This document shows, in pieces, positions 5,699-12,283 of a stretch of DNA of 18,798 nt. The DNA lies in NCBI GenBank assembly GCA_023416895.1, contig JAEZGQ010000236.1, forward strand, positions 1 through 18,798. The letters run 5' to 3'. The stretch is from Bacillota bacterium. GTDB taxonomy: Bacteria > Bacillota > Clostridia > Christensenellales > CAG-138. Each line of letters opens with the position of its first letter. Within the stretch, counting starts at the first letter, position 1. The notes under the pieces are model-generated. The model was not told where the DNA came from, did no database searches, and saw only the letters and a list, made by a program, of their open reading frames with translations. The position numbers and the translations under genes are program-made.

Positions 5699-7888
5699 AT
5701 GGCTTTGCATGCAAACGGCAGGGCGTGCTGGAACTGTGGGCACGAAAACCCTTTGGGGCAGAATGTCTGTCTGCATTGCGGGAGGGAGCTTTTTGCGGAA
5801 GACGCACCGGTTCACCAGCTTGAGCCCGGCACCATTCTGGCGGGCAAGTACCTTACGGTAAAAACACTGGGCGAAGGCGGCTTTGGCATCACCTACCTTG
5901 GGTACAACCTACAGCTCGATATCAAGGTTGCCATCAAGGAATACTTTCCTGAAGGCCTTGCCGCGCGCGATCACACACATTCCGAACAGGTGAGCGTTTA
6001 CGGCGGCGAAAAGGATGCGCTCTTTCGGGACGGCGCTCAGAAATTTATGCAGGAAGCACAAAGCCTTGCGCGCTTCAGCTCGTTGCCCGGTATAGTTTCA
6101 GTAAGCGATTTTTTTCACGGAAACGGTACGGCCTACATCGTGATGAAATACCTTGAGGGCGTTACACTCAAGGACTATGTTGAAAAGCGCGGCGGAAAAA
6201 TTCCGGCTGACGAGGCGCTTTCTTTGATGCGCCCGGTGGTGGAATCCCTTACGCGCGTACATGACGCGGGCATCATACACCGCGACATCAGCCCCGACAA
6301 CGTTATGATTACCGACGGCGGCGCATACCTCATTGACTTCGGCGCGGCGCGAAGCTTTGCTTCCGCGCACAGTATGTCGGTTCTTTTAAAATTCGGCTAT
6401 GCGCCGGAGGAACAATATCGGAGCAAGGGGGAGCAGGGGCCTTGGACGGATGTGTACTCCCTTTGTGCCACGCTTTATTGGTGCATCACAGGCCAAAAAC
6501 CGCCTGAGGCGCTGGAGCGTCTTGAGCAGGATACCATTTCGCTTCCGTCTGCACTTGGTGCGATCATTGCACCGGGTGTAGAGCAAGCACTGATGAAGGG
6601 TCTAGAGGTTTACCGCAAAAACCGCATCCAGTCTATGCGGGAACTTGCAGCATACCTGTATGCGTCAGCCAACAGCGAAGCGGAAAAGCACGCGGAACTC
6701 CCGAAAGAGAACAGTGAAAAGAAAACATCGGCGGATGCTGCGTTAAAACCAAAAAAGCTTCCGGTATGGATTCCTGTCGCAAGCGGAGCAGGGCTTGTTG
6801 CGGTGCTTTTGCTCATTTTTTTGCTAAGTGGTAAAACGGGTTTGCTGCCTGCCGCGCAAGACATGCCCACAGCGGCTGTATCCGCACCAGCTGCGGAGGT
6901 GGTTTCTACACCTTCCGAAGCGGTGAGTACACCCGCTGCGCAAACCCCCATGCAAACGCAAACGCCCGCGCCCACGGAGGCACCCGAAAAAACCTATACC
7001 CTAGCCGAGGTGGCGCAGGCGAACCGCTTTACGGTCGCATGCGGCAACCGCCACGTCGCCTACATCAAGCCAAACGGCACGCTCTCAAGTGTGGGTAGCA
7101 ACCTTTACGGCCAGCGAAGCGGTGCGGATGGCACAAAAAATGTCGTCCAGCTTGCGGCGGGTTACGCGCACACCGCAATGCTTTTTGACGATGGCACCGT
7201 TGCAGCAACGCTAATCAAAAACCCTTCCGGTGAAGAACCTTATAATTACGGCCAGTCGGATGTAAGCGACTGGAGCCGCGTGGTGCAGATCGAAGCGGGT
7301 TGGGTGCATACGGTGGGCCTTCTTTCCGATGGCACCGTTGTTGCTGCGGGCGATAACGCGCACGGCCAATGCGACGTTGGCACATGGCGAAACGTGAAGG
7401 AGGTTGCCGCAGGCGCATGGAACACAGCCGCACTCACAACCGACGGACGCGTGCTTGTGGCGGGCGACAATGAATATGGCCAATGCGACATTTCGTGGGA
7501 AGACGAAAACATTGTGCAAATTGCGGTAGGACGGCAGTTTGTGGTAGGGCTTCGCGCGGACGGTACTGTGATTGCCGCCGGGCGTAACCTTCAAAACCAG
7601 CTTGCTGTTTCAGGCTGGAGCAACATCGTTGCAATCGCCACGGGCGACTACCACACCATTGGCCTTAAAAAGGACGGTACGGTAATTACCACCTCGTTTA
7701 CGGGGAAAAACGCCTATGGGCAGGATCTTACGGGTGGCTGGGTGGATGTGATCGCCGTTTACGGCGGCGCGCGTTCCACCGTGGGGCTTTGTTTGGACGG
7801 TACGCTCCTTGTTGCGGGCCTTGTGGATGAGGATACCTATACGCAAATCGGAAGGATGGCCGATAAGGCTGTGATCTTTTTGCCGTAA
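5699..7888 (+). CDS. Zinc-ribbon Ser/Thr kinase with RCC1-like propeller
   Basis: A 729-residue protein. ATG 5699 has TTAGGAGG upstream. Residues 10-27 form a zinc ribbon (CxxC-x10-CxxC). A Hanks-type kinase domain spans about 50-325: glycine loop GEGGFG (58-63), VAIK with Lys80, catalytic HRD (194-196), the DFG motif (Asp213), then YAPEEQY. The catalytic loop reads HRDISPDN, with Ser where most kinases have Lys; this is known in a bacterial subgroup. One membrane helix lies near 356-378, followed by a Pro/Ala/Thr-rich spacer to about 435. The rest is seven repeats of about 40 residues with the core H-T-x-x-L-x-x-DGTV-x-x-x-G-x-N-x-x-GQ, as in RCC1 beta-propellers. The kinase should be cytoplasmic and the propeller outside, binding an unknown ligand. 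It lacks the PASTA domains of PrkC. Confidence 0.9.
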   Translation: MALHANGRACWNCGHENPLGQNVCLHCGRELFAEDAPVHQLEPGTILAGKYLTVKTLGEGGFGITYLGYNLQLDIKVAIKEYFPEGLAARDHTHSEQVSVYGGEKDALFRDGAQKFMQEAQSLARFSSLPGIVSVSDFFHGNGTAYIVMKYLEGVTLKDYVEKRGGKIPADEALSLMRPVVESLTRVHDAGIIHRDISPDNVMITDGGAYLIDFGAARSFASAHSMSVLLKFGYAPEEQYRSKGEQGPWTDVYSLCATLYWCITGQKPPEALERLEQDTISLPSALGAIIAPGVEQALMKGLEVYRKNRIQSMRELAAYLYASANSEAEKHAELPKENSEKKTSADAALKPKKLPVWIPVASGAGLVAVLLLIFLLSGKTGLLPAAQDMPTAAVSAPAAEVVSTPSEAVSTPAAQTPMQTQTPAPTEAPEKTYTLAEVAQANRFTVACGNRHVAYIKPNGTLSSVGSNLYGQRSGADGTKNVVQLAAGYAHTAMLFDDGTVAATLIKNPSGEEPYNYGQSDVSDWSRVVQIEAGWVHTVGLLSDGTVVAAGDNAHGQCDVGTWRNVKEVAAGAWNTAALTTDGRVLVAGDNEYGQCDISWEDENIVQIAVGRQFVVGLRADGTVIAAGRNLQNQLAVSGWSNIVAIATGDYHTIGLKKDGTVITTSFTGKNAYGQDLTGGWVDVIAVYGGARSTVGLCLDGTLLVAGLVDEDTYTQIGRMADKAVIFLP

Positions 7889-7902
7889 TTCGTATGAATA
7901 AC

Positions 7903-7942
7903 AAGGCCCCTTCGGTGTTTGCTGCAACCGAAGGGGCTTTTT
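7903..7942. terminator. Terminator after the kinase gene
   Basis: GCCCCTTCGGT (7906-7916) pairs perfectly with ACCGAAGGGGC (7927-7937), followed by TTTTT. It lies between the ends of the convergent kinase and enolase genes. The T-run is good only on the + strand, so its role for enolase is less sure. Confidence 0.85.
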
Positions 7943-8011
7943 AACATTTACATTTCGTTAAGCGTTTCCTGCAACAACGCGCCGAAAACGCCGTTATGCG
8001 GGTGTGGTCTA

Positions 8012-9292
8012 TTAATAAAAGCAACCGCCGCCCAAATAAAGCGCGGATCTGCCGAGTTCCTTTTCGATACGAAGGAGCCTATTGTATTTTGCTACGCGCT
8101 CGCCGCGGCTGGGCGCACCGGTTTTTATCTGCGCGGTGTTGAGTGCAACCGCAAGGTCGGCAATGGTGGTATCGGGCGTTTCACCGGAACGGTGCGAGAT
8201 CACGGCGGTGAAGCCCGCGCGCCGCGCCATTTTCACGGCGTTCATGGTTTCCGTAAGCGTGCCGATTTGATTGAGTTTGATGAGAATGGAGTTGCCGCAA
8301 TGCTCAGAAATACCCTTTTTGAGCCGCTTGGTGTTGGTGACGTAAAGGTCATCGCCCACAAGCTGCACGCGCGCGCCGAGCTTTTTGGTTAGGCGCGGCC
8401 AGTTTTCCCAATCCTCCTCGCCAAGCGCGTCCTCAATGGAGCGGATGGGGTACTTCTCGGCAAGTGATGCCCAGTGATCGATAAGCTGCTCAGCGGTGTA
8501 TGCTTTTTTCTGCTTGGGCAGCACATAGCCGCCGTCTTCTTTCACCCATTCGCTCGAAGCGGCATCAAGCGCAAGCACAAAGTCCTCCTGCGGTTTGTAG
8601 CCCGCCTTTTCGATGGCTTCCAGGATCAGCTCGATGGCTTCCTCATCTGCGCCCAAGTTTGGCGCGTAGCCGCCTTCATCGCCAACGCCCGTGGACATGC
8701 CGCGGCTTTTCAAAATGGAGCCGAGCTTATGAAACACCTCGGCGCTACGCCTTAAGCCTTCGGAAAAGCTTGGCGCACCCGTGGGCATGATCATGAACTC
8801 CTGAATATCCACGTTGTTGGAGGCGTGCGCACCACCGTTGATGATGTTCATCATCGGTACGGGCAGCGTGTTCGCGGCGGTGCCGCCGAGGAAGCGGTAA
8901 AGAGGCAGATGCAGCGCATTTGCCGCCGCGTTTGCCGCCGCGAGGGAAATGGAAAGGATGGCATTTGCGCCCAAAGTTCCTTTGTTGTCGGTGCCGTCGG
9001 CTGCGATGAGCGCGCCGTCCACAAGAGCTGTGTCGCGCGCGTCGAGCCCGCGCACCGCTTCAAAAAGCGGGCCGTTTGCGTTGTTGACCGCGCGCTGCAC
9101 GCCCTTGCCGTTGTAGCGCGCGCCGCCATCGCGAAGCTCCACCGCCTCAAAGGTGCCGGTGGATGCGCCGCTTGGCACGCCGCCCATCCCTGTTGCGCCG
9201 TTTTCCAGTGTTACCACCGTTTCCATGGTGGGATTGCCGCGCGAATCGAGAATTTCAAGCGCCTCTACGCTTGCGATTTTGTAGCCGTTCAT
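8012..9292 (-). CDS. eno: Enolase (phosphopyruvate hydratase)
   Basis: A 426-residue glycolytic enzyme that interconverts 2-phosphoglycerate and phosphoenolpyruvate in the cytoplasm with Mg2+. Hallmarks in order are EILDSRGNPT, GGVPSGASTG, NNVDIQEFMIMP, GVGDEGGYAPN, VLALDAASSE, SIEDAL, LVGDDLYVTN, the lysine loop ILIKLNQIGT and SHRSGETPDTTIADLAV. Length is normal for the family. The start at 9292 is chosen because AAAGGAG sits seven bases upstream and the protein then begins at the usual N-terminus; the frame is open upstream through the promoter, but that extension is not enolase. Small departures from common sequences are SIEDAL instead of SIEDGL, and the C-terminal LYLGGGCFY. It is transcribed alone, divergently from msrAB. 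Confidence 0.98.
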   Translation of the reverse strand: MNGYKIASVEALEILDSRGNPTMETVVTLENGATGMGGVPSGASTGTFEAVELRDGGARYNGKGVQRAVNNANGPLFEAVRGLDARDTALVDGALIAADGTDNKGTLGANAILSISLAAANAAANALHLPLYRFLGGTAANTLPVPMMNIINGGAHASNNVDIQEFMIMPTGAPSFSEGLRRSAEVFHKLGSILKSRGMSTGVGDEGGYAPNLGADEEAIELILEAIEKAGYKPQEDFVLALDAASSEWVKEDGGYVLPKQKKAYTAEQLIDHWASLAEKYPIRSIEDALGEEDWENWPRLTKKLGARVQLVGDDLYVTNTKRLKKGISEHCGNSILIKLNQIGTLTETMNAVKMARRAGFTAVISHRSGETPDTTIADLAVALNTAQIKTGAPSRGERVAKYNRLLRIEKELGRSALYLGGGCFY

Positions 9293-9338
9293 ATGATAAC
9301 TCCTTTCGGTGGGTAAAAAATTCCGGTTCGTTACTTTG

Positions 9339-9366
9339 AGGATAGCAAACTTTCTGCCTTTGTCAA
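9339..9366 (-). promoter_or_regulatory. Promoter of enolase
   Basis: TTGACA (9366-9361), a 16-base spacer, then TATCCT (9344-9339), about 47 bases before the start codon. Confidence 0.75.
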
Positions 9367-9403
9367 CCGCACAAAAACGAGAAAACGAGGATGTTTCAAA
9401 TAG

Positions 9404-9431
9404 TTTGCGTTTTTGATGCAGAAAATATAAA
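9404..9431 (+). promoter_or_regulatory. Possible promoter of msrAB
   Basis: TATAAA at 9426-9431 inside an AT-rich run, with a weak TTTGCG or TTGCGT -35 about 15-16 bases upstream. It is back-to-back with the enolase promoter. Confidence 0.4.
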
Positions 9432-9491
9432 ATGAATAGCAAATCCGCGCCGTTTCGTGCGCGGGGAGCTTGCTTTTTCAAGGAGGTTTTT

Positions 9492-10499
9492 ATGGCGCAC
9501 ACATCCTTAAGCCTTCCGAAAAACCCGAACAAGGGCGTGGATTACAGCAACGCCCAAACGCGCGTCATTTACCTGGCGGGCGGTTGCTTTTGGGGTGTGG
9601 AGGCCTATTTTTCACATGTATACGGTGTAAAAAGCACCGCCACCGGTTACGCCAACGGCAAAACCGAAAACCCCGGCTATTACGACATCAAGGAAACCGG
9701 CCACGCCGAAACCGTGCGCGTGGAATACGATCCTGCGCGCGTTACGCTTGAAAGCCTGCTGAAACGCTTTTTTATGATCATCGACTCCACGCTTTTAAAC
9801 CGGCAGGGCGGAGATATCGGCACGCAGTACCGCACAGGCATCTATTATGAAAATGAGAGTGACCTGCCTGCCATCGAAGCAGCCATAGCGCAGGAATACG
9901 CGCTTAGAAACGAGCCCGTCGTTACCGAAGTGCAAAAGCTCCATGGCTTTTATTCCGCGGAGGATTATCACCAGGCCTACCTTGAAAAGAACCCAACGGG
10001 CTACTGTCATGTGGATTTCAGCTCGCTTTATGACCAGCCACAGCTTCGAGAAAAGGAATATGAAAAGCCCTCAAAAGAGGAACTGAAAAAGAAACTCACC
10101 CCCATGCAATACCGCGTGACTCAGTTTGGGGACACGGAGCCGCCGTTTCGCAACGAATATTATGATGAATTTGCCGACGGCATCTATGTGGATGTTGTTA
10201 CGGGTGAACCTCTGTTTTTGTCGAGCGATAAGTTTGAGTCGAGCTGCGGCTGGCCAAGTTTTTCAAAGCCCGTGGAGGAAGAGAGGGTTAAGGAAAACGA
10301 GGATTACTCGTTTGGCCGCATCCGTACGGAGGTAAAAAGCGCCTCGGGCGGTTCACACCTCGGGCATGTGTTCGACGATGGACCCGCGGCGATGGGAGGG
10401 CTTCGCTACTGCATCAACAGCGCAGCGGTACGCTTTGTGCCGCTTGATAAAATGGAAGATGAGGGCTATGGCGCATACATCCCGCGCCTCAAAAAATAG
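9492..10499 (+). CDS. msrAB: Fused peptide methionine sulfoxide reductase MsrA-MsrB
   Basis: A 335-residue bifunctional repair enzyme. The MsrA half (about 20-190) reduces the S-form of methionine sulfoxide. It has the catalytic Cys32 in GGCFWG, the GGDIGTQYRTGIYY segment, and Cys172 in TGYCHVDF as a likely resolving cysteine. The MsrB half (about 205-330) reduces the R-form. It has SCGWPSF with Cys252, GSHLGHVFDDGP, and the catalytic Cys307 in RYCINSAAVRF. The zinc CxxC pairs of many MsrB proteins are absent, as in related Gram-positive fusions. The start at 9492 is fixed by AGGAGG five bases upstream; an upstream in-frame ATG at 9432 has no site and overlaps the promoter region. No signal peptide is seen, so it acts in the cytoplasm against oxidative damage. 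Confidence 0.96.
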   Translation: MAHTSLSLPKNPNKGVDYSNAQTRVIYLAGGCFWGVEAYFSHVYGVKSTATGYANGKTENPGYYDIKETGHAETVRVEYDPARVTLESLLKRFFMIIDSTLLNRQGGDIGTQYRTGIYYENESDLPAIEAAIAQEYALRNEPVVTEVQKLHGFYSAEDYHQAYLEKNPTGYCHVDFSSLYDQPQLREKEYEKPSKEELKKKLTPMQYRVTQFGDTEPPFRNEYYDEFADGIYVDVVTGEPLFLSSDKFESSCGWPSFSKPVEEERVKENEDYSFGRIRTEVKSASGGSHLGHVFDDGPAAMGGLRYCINSAAVRFVPLDKMEDEGYGAYIPRLKK

Positions 10500-10519
10500 G
10501 AAAACTTAACTAAAGCTGT

Positions 10520-10557
10520 TTGCCCCGCTTGATGCATCGCGCGGGCAATGGTACAAT
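10520..10557 (+). promoter_or_regulatory. Extended -10 promoter overlapped by an imperfect palindrome
   Basis: TTGATG (10529-10534), a 17-base spacer, then TACAAT (10552-10557) preceded by TGG, an extended -10. A palindrome (TTGCCC with CGC at 10520-10528, against GCG at 10539-10541 and GGGCAA at 10543-10548, with C10542 bulged) covers the -35 box and much of the spacer. It could be an operator or the 3' hairpin of msrAB mRNA, although no T-run follows. Confidence 0.6.
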
Positions 10558-10580
10558 CTTTGCGGAACAATGGAACTTAT

Positions 10581-10664
10581 ATGAAACTTGCCGCCTGTAA
10601 AAAGGTGGAAATCGGAAAGGGGATATGTTTGATGTCGGTAGAATTGAGGTCGGAGGCAGGCTAA
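10581..10664 (+). CDS. Possible 27-residue small ORF
   Basis: An ATG-to-TAA frame encoding a small, positively charged peptide beginning MKLAACKKVEIG, inside the candidate small transcript. Its ribosome binding site is weak. Within the same segment a 15-codon frame (ATG at 10625) follows GGAAAGGGG very closely. Neither has evidence beyond position, and they may simply be open frames in an RNA. Confidence 0.2.
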   Translation: MKLAACKKVEIGKGICLMSVELRSEAG

Positions 10665-10727
10665 AAGCATAGAGGGCGGCACGCGAAGTGCGTGGCGCAT
10701 CACAACCTTTCGTGGTACTTAAAAATG

Positions 10728-10757
10728 GGGACGCGGTAGGCCGCGTCCCTTTGTGTT
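10728..10757. terminator. Terminator before rsgA
   Basis: GGGACGCGG (10728-10736) and CCGCGTCCC (10741-10749) form a perfect 9-bp stem with a four-base loop, followed by TTTGTGTT. An A-run lies on the other side, so it may act in both directions. Confidence 0.75.
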
Positions 10758-10816
10758 GCACGGATTTATAGCCTGCTGAAAGGAACAACATCGTTTTATG
10801 AAATAAGGAGAGTAAC

Positions 10817-11902
10817 ATGCCCGATATTAAGGACTGGGGTTATACCGGCGCGTTGGCCGGAACAAATACGCAACAAGAGGCACTTATGATTGCCCGCATC
10901 CTAAGCGCGCACCGCGAGCAGTTTGAAGTGGTTTGTGAAATGGGTTTTCTAAAGGCGCGCGCAAAAACAGGCGAATACTTTCGCATTGAGGAAAGCACCG
11001 AATTTCCGGCCGTTGGCGATTTTGTGCTCATCAAGTACAACCCGTTGGGCGACAGCCTCATCGTGCGCACGCTGCCACGAAAAAGCGTGTTTTCAAGAAG
11101 CGATCTTGGAGGGCGCAAAGCTGGGCATGGGCGCGTGAGCGTGGAACAGGTGATCGCCGCCAATTTTGACTATGTGTGCATCGTGATGTCGCTCAACCAA
11201 AACTACAATGCTCGGCGACTCGAGCGGTACGCCGCACTCGCTTGGGCGAGCGGTGCGAAGCCGCTTGTGGTGCTCACCAAGGCGGATCTTACAGAGGAGC
11301 GCGCACGTTATCTTTCAGATGTCATGCGCCTTGCGCCGGGCGCGGAAGTGTTTGCCTTGAGCGCCGTGACTGGCGAGGGGATTGAGGCGTTTCGGTCGTT
11401 TTTTAAACCGGGTGAAACGCTGGTGTTCTTGGGTTCCTCAGGCGTGGGCAAGTCGAGCCTTGTCAATGCTCTTATGGGCGAGGAGGCGCTTAAGGTTGGC
11501 GCGGTGCGCGAGGATGACGCGCGCGGCAGGCATACGACCACACACCGCGAGCTTTTGATGCTACCTTCCGGCGCCATGGTCATCGACACGCCGGGGATGC
11601 GCGAGCTTGGCATTTTGGGAGCCGACGAAGGCTTAAGTGCCGCGTTTTCGGACGTGGAGGAGCTTGCGGGGCGCTGCCGTTTTTCCGATTGCACACATAG
11701 AGCTGAACCGGGGTGCGCCATACAGGCCGCGCTGAAATCGGGAAGGCTTGATCGCGCGCGCTACGAGAGCTTTCGCGCGCTCGAACGGGAAAACCGGGCG
11801 GCCTTGCGACGCGCCAAAGAAGTGAAGCTTCGCGAGAAGAGCGGCACGAAACAACAAAGCCGCCCCCGCGACAAATCCTACAAGCACGCTACGGGGGATT
11901 GA
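10817..11902 (+). CDS. rsgA: Ribosome small-subunit GTPase RsgA
   Basis: A 361-residue circularly permuted GTPase that tests late assembly of the 30S subunit. An N-terminal OB-fold-like region (about 20-100) precedes the GTPase, whose motifs appear in permuted order: TKAD (154-157, G4), SAVTGEG (G5), GSSGVGKSS (206-214, G1), then the switch RHTTTHREL and DTPGMRELG (G3). The C-terminal zinc site is Cys287, Cys292, His294, Cys300 (CRFSDCTHRAEPGC). A basic tail (KEVKLREKSGTKQQSRPRDKS) probably contacts rRNA. It is slightly longer than most homologues because of the N-terminal extension. ATG 10817 is preceded by AAGGAG. A candidate RNA unit and terminator lie directly upstream; its own promoter is not obvious, so read-through from 10552 is possible. 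Confidence 0.95.
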   Translation: MPDIKDWGYTGALAGTNTQQEALMIARILSAHREQFEVVCEMGFLKARAKTGEYFRIEESTEFPAVGDFVLIKYNPLGDSLIVRTLPRKSVFSRSDLGGRKAGHGRVSVEQVIAANFDYVCIVMSLNQNYNARRLERYAALAWASGAKPLVVLTKADLTEERARYLSDVMRLAPGAEVFALSAVTGEGIEAFRSFFKPGETLVFLGSSGVGKSSLVNALMGEEALKVGAVREDDARGRHTTTHRELLMLPSGAMVIDTPGMRELGILGADEGLSAAFSDVEELAGRCRFSDCTHRAEPGCAIQAALKSGRLDRARYESFRALERENRAALRRAKEVKLREKSGTKQQSRPRDKSYKHATGD

Positions 11903-11974
11903 TTTACTTTTATGGCACGATGCGCGAGTAAAAAACTGTAAAAAAACAAAAAGAATGCAAAGCGATCAAAAGAC

Positions 11975-12012
11975 GGAAAAAGCCGCGCTGCACAATACGG
12001 CGCGGTCTTTTC
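11975..12012 (+). terminator. Terminator after rsgA
   Basis: CCGCGC (11983-11988) pairs with GCGCGG (12000-12005), flanked by an A-run and TCTTTT so the stem can extend by A-T pairs. It ends rsgA transcription about 100 bases after the stop codon. Confidence 0.65.
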
Positions 12013-12133
12013 ACACGCAAAACGAAGAAGGCATAAATGTGGTATAAATAACCTGTATAAAGGAAGTTAAGCCTCCTAAGGGAAATTGCGGGGCGCGGCG
12101 CGCGGGCGTGTGAAGAAAACATTAAGATTTTGC

Positions 12134-12162
12134 TTGACAAGATGCGGTTGAGTACATATTAT
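12134..12162 (+). promoter_or_regulatory. Strong promoter of the potassium importer gene
   Basis: TTGACA (12134-12139), a 17-base spacer, then TATTAT (12157-12162). The start would be near 12169, leaving a leader of about 115 bases. Confidence 0.85.
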
Positions 12163-12182
12163 ATTTGTCGTGTCCATCGATT

Positions 12183-12252
12183 GCGGAGAACAAGCGTAAA
12201 AAATGCTCAATCCGCGTTGTGGGCACAAAGTTTTTTCCGCTTTATGAAGCGG
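12183..12252 (+). promoter_or_regulatory. Folded mRNA leader of the potassium importer
   Basis: Two hairpins lie between promoter and gene. The first stacks GCGGA/TCCGC (12183-12187 with 12211-12215) over AGCGT/ATGCT (12193-12197 with 12203-12207). The second is CCGCTT/AAGCGG (12237-12242 with 12247-12252), directly after six T residues. I did not find the conserved blocks of the ydaO cyclic-di-AMP riboswitch, the usual leader of this transporter family. A regulatory role is an inference. Confidence 0.4.
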
Positions 12253-12283
12253 TGTTGAAATGGAAGGTTATACGAAGGTAATT

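Larger units (their letters stand above)
10564..10757 (+). ncRNA. Candidate ~190-nt small RNA or rsgA leader
   Basis: The stretch from the predicted transcription start to the terminator at 10728-10757 is a self-contained transcription unit of about 190 bases. Within it TGCCGCC (near 10589-10595) can pair with GGCGGCA (near 10675-10681), and CACGC/GCGTG forms a small hairpin near 10680-10694. I could not match it to a known RNA family; 6S-like size is the only resemblance. It could be an independent RNA, the mRNA of a tiny peptide, or an attenuated leader of rsgA, which starts 60 bases after the terminator. Confidence 0.45.

Noticed and set aside
8919..9532. Upstream extension of the enolase frame and a long + strand frame across the enolase gene
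   Set aside because: The extension covers the enolase promoter; the + strand frame is a shadow of a highly conserved gene.
10564..10757. Assignment of the small transcript as 6S RNA or a T-box
   Set aside because: It does not fold into one long hairpin as 6S does, and no T-box sequence (GGTGG-ACC type) is present.
12202..12246. 14-codon leader ORF MLNPRCGHKVFSAL before kimA
   Set aside because: The GGAG upstream is about 13 bases away, too far for a confident call; kept only as an alternative in the kimA leader finding.
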